Positions 13,164 to 21,389 of a DNA stretch of 21,462 bases are shown here, piece after piece. The first letter of the stretch is position 1; the number at the start of each line of letters is the position of its first letter. The DNA comes from an uncultured Oscillospiraceae bacterium (GTDB lineage Bacteria > Bacillota > Clostridia > Oscillospirales > Ruminococcaceae): positions 1 through 21,462 of the forward strand of contig UQMF01000031.1 of assembly GCA_900542145.1 (NCBI GenBank), given 5' to 3'. Below the pieces are notes generated by a model, which saw nothing but the letters and a program-made list of their open reading frames with translations, was not told where the DNA came from and ran no database searches. The translations under genes were made by a program, and so were the position numbers.

Positions 13164-14753
13164 TTATTCACCGCGGTCCGGCGAATACTTCTCCATTATC
13201 CTGACGGCGGTCTTTATTCCGTCCACCGCCGCGGACATGATACCCCCGGCGTAGCCGCAGCCTTCGCCGCAGGGGAACAGATTATCCGCACACGCCGCGA
13301 ATCCGGATTCGTTCCTGGGGAGCCTTACCGGGGAGCTGCTGCGCGTTTCTATCGCGGTGAGCACGCTGTCGCTGTCGGAGAAGCCGGGAATACGCCGGTC
13401 GAAGTAGCGCAGCCCGTTCTTCAGCGGCGTGCTGACGTATTCCGGGAACAGCCTGTTCAGGTCCGCAGGCTCCACCCCGAGGGAATATGTCGGCTCCACC
13501 CTGCCCAGGGTGAAGCTGCTCCCCCCGGCGATGAATTCCCGGGTGAGCGCCGCCGGGGCTTTCCCGGAGCGTCCCATCTGGAACGCCTGCTGCTCCAGCC
13601 GCTGAATGAATTCCGCGCCGCCCAGCGGACCGCCGCCGAAATCCTCCGGGGAAACCGATACCAGCACGGCGCTGTTGGCGTTCCTGCCGGCACGGTCGAA
13701 GTAGCTCATGCCGTTTGTGACAACAGTCCCCGGCTCGCTGGCGGAGGCAACGACGTAGCCCCCGGGGCACATGCAGAAAGTATACACGCCCCTGCCGCCC
13801 TCGTGGTAGGACAGCTGGTATTCCGCCGGAGGCAGCGCCGGGTGCCCGGCGTACTTCCCGTAAAGCGCGAGGTCGATGTCCGTCTGGAGGTGCTCAATAC
13901 GCGCGCCGACGGAAAATGGCTTGGGGACAAGCTCCACGCCGCTTTCGTTCAGCATTCTGAACGTGTCGTGGGCGGAGTGACCCACAGCCAGAGCCAGCGC
14001 TCCGCAGGGGAGATCCGCGCCGTTTATGCGGATACTCTCCAGCCTGCCGCCGCGCAGCTCCACGCCCTCCAGCGGCGTGAGGAATCTCACCTCGCCGCCC
14101 AGGCTTATCACACGCTGCCGGAGATTCCGGACGACGCTGCGCAGCCGGTCGGTGCCGATGTGGGGCTTCGCCTGGGTGAGTATCTCCTCCGGGGCGCCGA
14201 ATTCCGCCAGGCGCTCCAGTACCCGGGAGCACAGCGGGTCGTTTATCCGGGTCGTGAGCTTGCCGTCCGAGAATGTCCCGGCGCCGCCCTCGCCGAACTG
14301 CACGTTCGAGGAGCGGTCCAGCGCGCCGCCGTGCCAGTAGCCCTCCACCGCGGCGATACGGCGGTCCATGTCCGCACCGCGCTCCAGTACCACCGGCTTA
14401 TAGCCGAATTCGCACAGCGTGAGGGCACAGAACATTCCTGCCGGACCGAATCCGGCTACATAGATGTCCCCACGGAGCTTCTCGCTGCCGCGCTTCACCA
14501 TAAGTTCCCCCGGCTCGTACAGGCGTACTTCCGGGCGCTTTTCCGCAATACGCTTTTCGCGCTGCCTGTCCTTCAGCCGGATATACACCGAGTGGACGAA
14601 GCACACCTCCCGGCGCGCGTCCACGGAGCTTTTGTACAGCCGCGCTTCCGCAATATCCCCGGACTTCAGCCGGAGCGCCGCCATCGCCCTGGATACTGCG
14701 TTCTCCTTAGGCTCGTCCAGTCCGGTCTTTATCTGTGAAATGATTATCGCCAT
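13164..14753 (-). CDS. FAD-dependent oxidoreductase, COG2509 type
   Basis: A 529-aa flavoprotein of the uncharacterised FAD-dependent dehydrogenase group (COG2509). An N-terminal RNA-binding-like segment (about 1-90, AMAALRLKSGDIAEARLYKSS) is typical of this group. The Rossmann dinucleotide motif DIYVAGFGPAGMFCAL (Gly101 to Gly106) follows. Later come VQFGEGGAGTFSDGKL, a conserved stretch in the family, and the C-terminal FAD contact FPCGEGCGYAGGIMSAAVDG. The substrate is unknown. Its ATG directly follows the cdaR stop, so it is the third gene of the cdaA operon, where glmM is more usual. A terminator follows. Confidence 0.88.
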   Translation of the reverse strand: MAIIISQIKTGLDEPKENAVSRAMAALRLKSGDIAEARLYKSSVDARREVCFVHSVYIRLKDRQREKRIAEKRPEVRLYEPGELMVKRGSEKLRGDIYVAGFGPAGMFCALTLCEFGYKPVVLERGADMDRRIAAVEGYWHGGALDRSSNVQFGEGGAGTFSDGKLTTRINDPLCSRVLERLAEFGAPEEILTQAKPHIGTDRLRSVVRNLRQRVISLGGEVRFLTPLEGVELRGGRLESIRINGADLPCGALALAVGHSAHDTFRMLNESGVELVPKPFSVGARIEHLQTDIDLALYGKYAGHPALPPAEYQLSYHEGGRGVYTFCMCPGGYVVASASEPGTVVTNGMSYFDRAGRNANSAVLVSVSPEDFGGGPLGGAEFIQRLEQQAFQMGRSGKAPAALTREFIAGGSSFTLGRVEPTYSLGVEPADLNRLFPEYVSTPLKNGLRYFDRRIPGFSDSDSVLTAIETRSSSPVRLPRNESGFAACADNLFPCGEGCGYAGGIMSAAVDGIKTAVRIMEKYSPDRGE

Positions 14754-16076
14754 TTATTCCTCTTCTGCTACCGTGCGTGCGCTGACGGTTATTTTGTAGC
14801 TTCCCACGGCAAGGCAGTTGCTGCCATCGGAGCCGGTTATTACCACCGTGACGGGGACGTCCTGGGAGCCGTCGTGCAGGGAAACTCCCAGAAGGTTGGC
14901 GGTGATGTAGAAGTCGCCGGAAGCAAGTGCGCTCAGCTGCTCTGACGGCCCTATGACGCTCAGCGTGAGTTCCTGTGTGATGATATCGACCTCCATGTTG
15001 TCGGGGACGTTCACCACAGTTATGTTGGTCACGGGGAAGTCCAGCTTGCCATAGTCCGCAATATCCCAGGTGACCCGGGCGCTGTTGTATCCGGAGAGGT
15101 TCTTGTAGCCCTCGGGCAGCGTTATCGGTATCGTGGAAACGGTCTGGTTCAGTCGGATATCCGCAATGTTCACCGTGCCGATGTTGAGTTCGCTGAGGTT
15201 GCTGATACTGTCGTCCGGCGCCGCCACCATAATGCTCTTGGGGGAGATGTCGAAGCCCAGGCTGTCGATATCGAAATACTGCGGAACTCCGGCGAAGGAG
15301 AACGTGAGCGGAAGCTCTTTCTGCATATAGATGGGGATATTCACCATGACGCTATCGGCGCTTATCTTCACATCGTCGTTCACCAGTTTGGAGCCGCTGG
15401 CGGTGTATATCGTCAGCGGAGTCTGCACCTCGTGGCTCTCGTGTATCTCGCCGTCCAGAGTCGCCTTTGCTTCAATACGGCTTATCTTGTCCAGTACGGA
15501 AGCCGAGCCGGTCACGGTGACGGTCGCCGGGGAGGCGGTTATCTCATCGACGTAGTATCCCTCGGGCAGGCTGATATCCGGCGCGTAGGCGGTTATCGGG
15601 AATTCCCGGGTGGCAATCTCATCGATGGTGATGGTCACAGCCATCTGCGAGGTTTCCAGAAGCGTGTATTCCACGCCGGTCTTGCTTGATACGCTGACGG
15701 GCACGGTGAATGTGCCTGCGGAGCGCACGGAATCCAGGTCGAGGGCGGCGTAGAAATCCTCCGCCTTGAGTGCGGCGATGTCGTAGCGCTTGCCCTCTAT
15801 GCGGATATCCGTTGTCCCGGAGTAGCTGTCGATTATTTGCAGGTTGTTGCTGATCATGTATTCCGTGGGCTGCACCTGTATCGGTATCCCGGAAATGCTG
15901 GTTTCGATGGTCGGGAACACCTGCACGGATACCAGTATCCACACGATGACCGCAAGCACGGTGCTGAGCACGATTATTTTCAGATTGTTCCGGGCAGCCT
16001 TGCCCATTCCGCCCACCAGGCTGCGGAAACTGCGCTGATTCCTGGGCTTCTGTTCGCTGTTGTTCTTGTTATCCAT
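14754..16076 (-). CDS. cdaR: CdaR, YbbR-domain regulator of diadenylate cyclase
   Basis: A 440-aa membrane-anchored extracytoplasmic protein. A basic N-terminus and one transmembrane helix (about 33-52, LKIIVLSTVLAVIVWILVSV) are followed by several YbbR repeats. These are recognisable by PITAYAPDISLPEGYYVDEITASPATVTVTGSASVLDKI-type units, each ending in a V-V-G-P/S turn. In Bacillus and Listeria CdaR binds CdaA and tunes c-di-AMP synthesis. AGGAGG precedes the start, and the gene begins 9 bp after the cdaA stop, so the two are cotranscribed. The stop codon touches the next start. Position next to cdaA makes the assignment firm. Confidence 0.92.
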   Translation of the reverse strand: MDNKNNSEQKPRNQRSFRSLVGGMGKAARNNLKIIVLSTVLAVIVWILVSVQVFPTIETSISGIPIQVQPTEYMISNNLQIIDSYSGTTDIRIEGKRYDIAALKAEDFYAALDLDSVRSAGTFTVPVSVSSKTGVEYTLLETSQMAVTITIDEIATREFPITAYAPDISLPEGYYVDEITASPATVTVTGSASVLDKISRIEAKATLDGEIHESHEVQTPLTIYTASGSKLVNDDVKISADSVMVNIPIYMQKELPLTFSFAGVPQYFDIDSLGFDISPKSIMVAAPDDSISNLSELNIGTVNIADIRLNQTVSTIPITLPEGYKNLSGYNSARVTWDIADYGKLDFPVTNITVVNVPDNMEVDIITQELTLSVIGPSEQLSALASGDFYITANLLGVSLHDGSQDVPVTVVITGSDGSNCLAVGSYKITVSARTVAEEE

Positions 16077-16085
16077 GCTGCCTCC

Positions 16086-16982
16086 TTATTCTGCGCCGGC
16101 GCCTGCCTGGGGGCGCTTTGTCCTGCGCTTGCCCTTTGCCTTGGCTTCATCGGGCATCTCATCGCGGAGGATATTTATAAGAGCCTCTTTGGGATTGTAT
16201 TCATTGTTGAATCTGGTGAGCTGTCCGGCTTTCGCCACGGAGATTATTCCGGTTTCCTCGGAAACGACGATGATCAGCGCGTCGGAATTCTCGCTCATAC
16301 CGAGAGCCGCGCGGTGCCGCGAGCCGAGGTCGGCGTCAACATACTGCCCCTTGTTGGTTATCGGCAGGAAGCAGCCTGCGGCGTATATCCTGTTGTTGCG
16401 TATTATCACCGCGCCGTCGTGCAGCGGAGCCTTGTTGTAGAACAGGTTGCAGAACAGTTCCGGCGACGGGTCGGAGTTTATCACGGTGGACTGCTCGATG
16501 ATGTTGCCTAGCTTTGTCTGGCGCTCTATGACGATGAGGGCGCCGGTGCGTGTGCGGCTGAGCCTTTCGCAGGCGTCCGCAATTCCCTGAATGCACTTCT
16601 CGCGCGCCTGCACGTCGCCGATACCGTTATCCAGCGACTGGACGATGCTGGGGACCTTTGCGGTGCCCACCTTTTCGAGCATCCGGCGCAGCTCCGGCTG
16701 GAACACTATCACGACCGCGATAAGTCCCACCTGGAAGAAGTTCTGGAACAGGAAGCTCATTACCTTGAGCTGGCATATCTGCACCAGGAAGAACAGCGCC
16801 ACAAGCACCATGATACCTTTCAGCAGCTGCTCCGCACGGGTTTCCTGCATGAGTTTTATCACCACGCAGATAAGGACTGCGAGGAGTATCATATCTATTA
16901 CGTCAAACACAGTTATCGACATAAACACGCGAACCAGGTTGCTGAATACGTCTGATATGTAGCCAAAGAAATCCAAAGCCAT
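16086..16982 (-). CDS. cdaA: Diadenylate cyclase CdaA (DacA)
   Basis: A 298-aa membrane enzyme that joins two ATP molecules into c-di-AMP, a messenger controlling potassium transport and wall homeostasis. Three N-terminal membrane segments (about 28-45, 56-72, 83-95) precede the DAC domain. The catalytic motifs are clear: LHDGAVII with Asp189-Gly-Ala, and DLGSRHRAALG with Arg222-His-Arg. The C-terminal 20 residues are basic and low-complexity. The ATG at 16982 has AAAAGGGG only 1 nt upstream, an unusually tight spacing. It leads the leftward operon cdaA-cdaR-FAD oxidoreductase and has its own promoter. Confidence 0.96.
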   Translation of the reverse strand: MALDFFGYISDVFSNLVRVFMSITVFDVIDMILLAVLICVVIKLMQETRAEQLLKGIMVLVALFFLVQICQLKVMSFLFQNFFQVGLIAVVIVFQPELRRMLEKVGTAKVPSIVQSLDNGIGDVQAREKCIQGIADACERLSRTRTGALIVIERQTKLGNIIEQSTVINSDPSPELFCNLFYNKAPLHDGAVIIRNNRIYAAGCFLPITNKGQYVDADLGSRHRAALGMSENSDALIIVVSEETGIISVAKAGQLTRFNNEYNPKEALINILRDEMPDEAKAKGKRRTKRPQAGAGAE

Positions 16983-17020
16983 ACCCCTTTTCGGTTATTT
17001 GTTCGTTTCCGCCAACTTAT

Positions 17021-17049
17021 ATTATAACAGTATATCGGGTCAAATGCAA
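17021..17049 (-). promoter_or_regulatory. Promoter of the cdaA operon
   Basis: Read leftward, TTGCAT (17049-17044), 17 bp, TATAAT (17026-17021) with TG one base before it. An overlapping alternative is TTGACC with TATAAG at 16 bp. The leader is about 30 bases. Confidence 0.8.
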
Positions 17050-17102
17050 GTGTTTTCCACAAAAAAAGTATGGGACTCCGCCGCCAAAATATGCCGCCGT
17101 AC

Positions 17103-17131
17103 TTGAAATTTGCCGGGGAATGTGCTATACT
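17103..17131 (+). promoter_or_regulatory. Promoter of the small protein / GH3 operon
   Basis: TTGAAA (17103-17108), 17 bp, TATACT (17126-17131) with TG one base before it. It diverges from the cdaA promoter 54 bp away. Confidence 0.85.
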
Positions 17132-17183
17132 GTGTGCAGGGCGGAGAATTCCGCGATAATACGCAGATAAAGGAGTTTACACC

Positions 17184-17414
17184 ATGGATATCAGGGCAAG
17201 GATAGACGAGATTGTCAACAGGGTAAAGAGCGACCCGGACATCGCCGCAAAGTTCCAGAAGGACCCGATAAAGACGGTCGAGGGGATCATCGGCGTGGAC
17301 CTTCCGGACGATGTGATAAAGCAGATCGTTGACGGCGTAAAGACCAAGGTCAACGTTGACGGGCTGAAGGATAAGCTGGGCGGTCTTGGCGGACTCTTCG
17401 GCGGAAATAAGTAA
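17184..17414 (+). CDS. Small 76-aa protein with Gly-rich tail, unknown function
   Basis: A charged, largely helical small protein. Its centre, SDPDIAAKFQKDPIKTVEGI then GVDLPDDVIKQIV, resembles the DP...L-DP-..-G-LP pattern of nitrile-hydratase-type leader peptides (NHLP/Nif11-like). The tail ends LGGLGGLFGGNK, with several double-glycine sites. No core peptide follows the glycines, and no modification enzyme or peptidase-type exporter is nearby, so a peptide-precursor role is only a possibility. AAGGAG sits 9 nt before ATG 17184 and a good promoter is upstream, so expression is likely. It leads the GH3 operon, separated from it by a 65-bp gap containing a hairpin. Confidence 0.75.
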   Translation: MDIRARIDEIVNRVKSDPDIAAKFQKDPIKTVEGIIGVDLPDDVIKQIVDGVKTKVNVDGLKDKLGGLGGLFGGNK

Positions 17415-17425
17415 CAAATCTGACG

Positions 17426-17452
17426 GCGCTGCCCGTGTTCTGCGGACAGCGC
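17426..17452 (+). terminator. Hairpin between the small gene and GH3 gene (attenuator or partial terminator)
   Basis: GCGCTG (17426-17431) pairs with CAGCGC (17447-17452). After one mismatch, CCG/CGG extends the stem. Only TTCCTGT follows, so termination would be incomplete, or the stem may serve mRNA processing. Confidence 0.4.
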
Positions 17453-17479
17453 TTCCTGTAATATATAAGGAGCGTAAAC

Positions 17480-20206
17480 ATGAAAAGAACTCTCGACTGG
17501 GAACAGTACCTTGAAGCCTCCGCCAGAGCGGTTTCGCAGGGCGTCGTGCTGCTTAAGAACGACGGCGCGCTTCCGCTGAAGAAGGGCGGCACCGCGGCGG
17601 TATTCGGCAGGATACAGCTGCACTACTACAAGAGCGGCACCGGCAGCGGCGGAATGGTGAACGTGTCCGAGGTCATCGGTATCACCGACGGACTTATCCG
17701 CGCAGGATACAGCGTTGACAGGGAACTCCTGGATACCTACACCGCGTGGGACAGCGAGCACCCGTTCAATTACGGCGAGGGCTGGGGCGGCGAGCCGTGG
17801 TCCCAGGAGGAAATGCCGCTGACGGACGATATCGTGAATTCCGCGGCGGAGCGCTGCGGCACCGCCATCGTCATCATCGGCAGGACCGCCGGCGAGGAGA
17901 TGGACAACAAGTTGGAAAAGGGCGCATTCCTGCTCTCCGACCTGGAGGAGGATATGCTGAAGCGCGTCAGCGCCGCATTCCAGAATACCATCGTGCTGCT
18001 GAACACCGCCGGACTTATCGACATGGGATTCATGGACAGATACGACATTTCCGCCGTGATGTATGTATGGCAGGGCGGAATGGTCGGCGGCACCGGCACG
18101 GCAATGGTGCTCACCGGCGAGGTTTCCCCCAGCGGAAAGCTCCCGGATACCATCGCTTACAGCGTCAGCGACTACCCCTCCGATAAGTACTTCGGCAGCG
18201 GCGAGGAGGACCGCTACGGCGAGGATATCTACGTCGGCTACCGCTACTTTGAAACCTTTGCCAGGGACAAGGTGCGCTTCCCATTCGGATTCGGGCTTTC
18301 CTACACCACTTTCGGCATGGCTGCGGAGTTCACCTCCGGGGAGGATTCCGTTTCCGCCAACGTCACCGTGACCAACACCGGCAGCGTCCCCGGCCGCGAG
18401 GTGGTGCAGATATACTGCGAGGCTCCCCAGGGCAGACTGGGTAAGCCTGCGAGAGTCCTCTGCGGATTCGACAAGACCTGGACGATAAAGCCCGGCGAGA
18501 GCGAGCGGCTGACGATAGATATCCCGGTGGAGTCCCTGGCTTCCTACGATGATTCCGGCGCGACCGGGCACCGCTACTGCTGGATACTGGAGGGCGGCAC
18601 CTACCGCTTCTACGTCGGCGCGGACGTCCGCTCCGCAAGGGAGTGCTTCGCTCTGGATATCCCCGAAACCGTGGTAAGGCAGTGCGATTCCGCCCTCGCT
18701 CCCGTGGAGGGATTCCAGAGAATGCGCAACTCCGGCGGCAGCATTGCCTTCGAGGAAGTACCCCTCACCCCCGACCCGGAGCCGCACTCCCACGCGAAGC
18801 TCCCGGCGGAGATACCCCAGACCGGCGACCAGGGAATAAAGCTCGCGGACGTGTACTACGGCAGGAACACCCTGGAGGAATTCACCGCACAGCTGACGGA
18901 CTACGACCTCTCCTGCATAATACGCGGCGAGGGAATGGGCAGCCCGAAGGTCACGGCAGGTACTGCGGCGGCGTTCGGCGGAATTTCCGATGAACTCCGG
19001 GCGCTGGGAATTCCCTGCGCGTGCTGCGACGACGGTCCCTCCGGAATGCGCCTGGACTGCGGAACCAAGGCGTTCAGCCTGCCTAACGGCACCTTGCTTG
19101 CCTCCACCTTTGACAGGCAGCTTCTGATGGAACTGTTCACGCTGATGGGGCTTGAGATGCACACCAACCAGGTGGACTGTCTGTTGGGTCCGGGTATGAA
19201 TATCCACCGCCACCCCCTCAACGGGCGCAACTTCGAGTACTTCTCCGAGGACCCGTTCCTGACGGGAAGCCTGGCGGCGGCTCAGCTTGCCGGACTGCAC
19301 TCCACCGGCGCGGAGGGCACCATCAAGCACTTCTGCGGCAATAACCGCGAGACCCACCGCCACACACTCGACAGCATTATCTCAGAGCGTGCACTGCGCG
19401 AGATATACCTCCGCGGATTCGAGATCGCCGTAAAGCAGGGCGAGGCGAAGTCCGTCATGACCACCTACGGAAAGGTGAACGGCGTGTATACCGCCGGAAA
19501 TTACGACCTGGTGACGAAGATACTGCGCGATGACTGGGGCTTCGACGGATTCGCCATGACCGACTGGTGGGCGGATATCAACCGCCGGAACGCTCCCACC
19601 TCCAGAACGGATTTCGCGGCGATGGCTATGGCGCAGAACGACGTCTACATGGTGACCGCGGACGGCGCGCACAACGACGACAATACCCTCAGCAGCCTTG
19701 AAAAGGGCGAGCTGACCCGGGGTGAACTCCAGCGAAACGCGATGAATATACTGCGCTTCCTGCTGACCACGCACGTCATGAAGCGCGAGATGGGTATCGA
19801 CGACTCCACCGAGATCATCAACCGCCCGGCGGACAGCGGCGACGTGGACAGCACGGATATCACGTTCTATCCCATTGACGAGGAGCTGACCCTCGACCTT
19901 TCAGAAGTGACCGTTGAAAAGGGCGGAAGCTGCGCATTCGGACTGAACGTTTCCAAGCCCGGAGTCTACACTGCTACCATCACCGCCTCCAGCGAACTTT
20001 CGGAGCTGGCGCAGACTTCCGTTACGCTGTTCGCCCTGGGAAGCCCGAGCGGCACCTACACCTTCAACGGCACCGGCGGAAAGCCCGTGGAGATAGCGCG
20101 CGACGCGAACTTCCTGTCGAACTTCATGTCCATCAGGCTGTATTTCGGCGGCAGCGGACTGCGCCTGCACAACATCAGATTCGAACTGAAGGAAAGGTGG
20201 AACTGA
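17480..20206 (+). CDS. GH3 beta-glucosidase-type glycosidase with swapped domain order
   Basis: A 908-aa glycoside hydrolase family 3 enzyme, probably releasing glucose or xylose from short beta-linked oligosaccharides. Domain order is reversed from the common form. The alpha/beta GH3 C domain comes first (about 10-260, SQGVVLLKNDGALPL, ending FGFGLSYTTF). The fibronectin-III-like domain is next (about 265-390). The catalytic barrel is last (about 480-780), with CDDGPSGMR, IKHFCGNNRE (Lys616, His617) and GFAMTDWW (Asp695, the expected nucleophile). This order is known in Ruminococcus albus and Butyrivibrio beta-glucosidases. No signal peptide is seen, so it acts on imported sugars. AAGGAG is 6 nt before the ATG. 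A deformylase-family gene follows one base after the stop. Confidence 0.93.
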   Translation: MKRTLDWEQYLEASARAVSQGVVLLKNDGALPLKKGGTAAVFGRIQLHYYKSGTGSGGMVNVSEVIGITDGLIRAGYSVDRELLDTYTAWDSEHPFNYGEGWGGEPWSQEEMPLTDDIVNSAAERCGTAIVIIGRTAGEEMDNKLEKGAFLLSDLEEDMLKRVSAAFQNTIVLLNTAGLIDMGFMDRYDISAVMYVWQGGMVGGTGTAMVLTGEVSPSGKLPDTIAYSVSDYPSDKYFGSGEEDRYGEDIYVGYRYFETFARDKVRFPFGFGLSYTTFGMAAEFTSGEDSVSANVTVTNTGSVPGREVVQIYCEAPQGRLGKPARVLCGFDKTWTIKPGESERLTIDIPVESLASYDDSGATGHRYCWILEGGTYRFYVGADVRSARECFALDIPETVVRQCDSALAPVEGFQRMRNSGGSIAFEEVPLTPDPEPHSHAKLPAEIPQTGDQGIKLADVYYGRNTLEEFTAQLTDYDLSCIIRGEGMGSPKVTAGTAAAFGGISDELRALGIPCACCDDGPSGMRLDCGTKAFSLPNGTLLASTFDRQLLMELFTLMGLEMHTNQVDCLLGPGMNIHRHPLNGRNFEYFSEDPFLTGSLAAAQLAGLHSTGAEGTIKHFCGNNRETHRHTLDSIISERALREIYLRGFEIAVKQGEAKSVMTTYGKVNGVYTAGNYDLVTKILRDDWGFDGFAMTDWWADINRRNAPTSRTDFAAMAMAQNDVYMVTADGAHNDDNTLSSLEKGELTRGELQRNAMNILRFLLTTHVMKREMGIDDSTEIINRPADSGDVDSTDITFYPIDEELTLDLSEVTVEKGGSCAFGLNVSKPGVYTATITASSELSELAQTSVTLFALGSPSGTYTFNGTGGKPVEIARDANFLSNFMSIRLYFGGSGLRLHNIRFELKERWN

Positions 20207-20207
20207 C

Positions 20208-20621
20208 ATGGTAAGGCCGATAGTGAAGGATAAATTCCTGCTGAGTCAGAAATCCGCGCCGGCGGACCGCAGCGACCTCCCGACCGCCCAGGACCTTGTG
20301 GAAACCATCGCCGCCCACGCCGAGGAGTGCGTGGGAATGGCGGCGAACATGATAGGCGTACTGAAGCGCATTATCGTGTTCCAGGAGTTCAACAGGTATG
20401 TCGTCATGATAAATCCTGAGGTAGTATGGGAAAGCCCGGCGACCTACGAAACCAACGAGGGCTGCCTTTGCCACGAGGGCGCTAAGAATGTCACACGGCA
20501 TGAGGAGATAGAGGTGGAGTTCCTTGACCTGCGCATGAAGAAGTGCCGGGTGAAATACAGCGGTATCACCGCAGAGATAATCCAGCACGAGATGGACCAC
20601 CTTGAGGGGATACTGATATGA
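20208..20621 (+). CDS. Peptide deformylase family protein (variant motif 1)
   Basis: A 137-aa metallohydrolase of the peptide deformylase family, which removes the formyl group from new proteins' N-terminal methionine. Motif 2 (EGCLC, metal ligand Cys86) and motif 3 (HEMDH, His127, Glu128, His131) are intact. Motif 1 reads GMAANM (43-48), so the usual catalytic glutamine is replaced by methionine (Met48). EGCLC also replaces EGCLS. The protein is at the short end of the family. It starts one base after the GH3 stop with GGTGGA upstream. It may be a secondary deformylase or have a changed substrate; the housekeeping enzyme is probably elsewhere. Confidence 0.85.
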   Translation: MVRPIVKDKFLLSQKSAPADRSDLPTAQDLVETIAAHAEECVGMAANMIGVLKRIIVFQEFNRYVVMINPEVVWESPATYETNEGCLCHEGAKNVTRHEEIEVEFLDLRMKKCRVKYSGITAEIIQHEMDHLEGILI

Positions 20622-20661
20622 ACGGAGCGACCTCGTGCATGTACGTCCACAGGGAGCTGCC

Positions 20662-21315
20662 ATGACGGAGTTTGAATTCGGGGGATTCTCCTGCCGGACG
20701 GAAGGCTCCGGCGGCACCCTGGCGCTGCTTTTCAGCGGATTCGACCGGGAGCTGTTTGCGGACGTGGGCGGAATCCTCGCGCAGTCCGGCGGCGGAGTCA
20801 CCCTGGCGGAATTCGGGGATATCGACTGGGACCGGGACTACTCCCCCTGGGAGGCTGCCGGGACGAACGGGCGCGTGTTCTCCGGCGGCGCAGACCGTCT
20901 GGTGGGATTCCTGCCGGATATAGTGCAGGAGCTTTCCCGGCGGTACGGGGAGTTCTCCCGGGTGTACCTGTGCGGATATTCCCTGGGGGGACTGTTCGCG
21001 CTGTATTCCGCCGCTGTGTGGGATTTCCCGGCGCTGTGCGGAGCGGCGAGCTGCTCCGGCTCCATGTGGTTCCCGGGGTGGACGGAGTTCCTGAGGGAGC
21101 ACCCGATTCACGGGGACGTATTCCTGAGCCTTGGCGGAAAGGAAAAGAACTCCCCGGACCCGATGATGGCTTCCGTTGAGGAAAAGACGATGGAGGTAAA
21201 GCGCATTGCGGAGCGCACCGCGCGTGTAGTATTCCGGAACGAGCCGGGAGGGCATTTCAGCCGCGTTCCCCAGCGCCTGGCAAGAGCGGTGGAATACCTG
21301 GCGGAATGCAAATAA
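20662..21315 (+). CDS. Alpha/beta hydrolase (esterase-like)
   Basis: A 217-aa cytoplasmic hydrolase with the alpha/beta fold. The nucleophile elbow is VYLCGYSLGG (Ser107) and the C-terminal catalytic histidine is in EPGGHFSR (His198). Asp166 in KNSPDPMM is a candidate third residue. The overall pattern, with SGSMWFPGW after the nucleophile and a SLGGKE strand, is like the esterase D/Fes group. The substrate is unknown; deacylating sugar esters would fit the GH3 neighbour, but this is inference. ATG 20662 is chosen because AGGGAG lies 5 nt upstream; GTG 20635 is an in-frame alternative. It is the last gene of the operon. Confidence 0.82.
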   Translation: MTEFEFGGFSCRTEGSGGTLALLFSGFDRELFADVGGILAQSGGGVTLAEFGDIDWDRDYSPWEAAGTNGRVFSGGADRLVGFLPDIVQELSRRYGEFSRVYLCGYSLGGLFALYSAAVWDFPALCGAASCSGSMWFPGWTEFLREHPIHGDVFLSLGGKEKNSPDPMMASVEEKTMEVKRIAERTARVVFRNEPGGHFSRVPQRLARAVEYLAECK

Positions 21316-21320
21316 AAGAA

Positions 21321-21342
21321 GGCGGAGAATCAATTCTCCGCC
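21321..21342 (+). terminator. Hairpin after the hydrolase gene
   Basis: GGCGGAGAA (21321-21329) pairs perfectly with TTCTCCGCC (21334-21342) around a TCAA loop, six bases after the stop codon. There is no T-run after it on this strand, while A-rich sequence precedes it, so it may also serve a leftward transcript entering from the right. Confidence 0.7.
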
Positions 21343-21389
21343 TCAGACTGTTGAAAAACCTATCAAATTATGCGTAGCATACTAAAAGT

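Noticed and set aside
12648..14738. A 696-codon open frame on the plus strand
   Set aside because: It is antisense to the FAD oxidoreductase and four-cysteine genes, which have clear family motifs. Its translation is low-complexity, rich in Arg, Ala and His, as expected for a GC-rich shadow frame.
17177..19363. A 728-codon open frame on the minus strand
   Set aside because: It is antisense to the GH3 gene, has no recognisable domain, and reads as biased Val/Ala/Gly/His sequence caused by GC-rich third positions.
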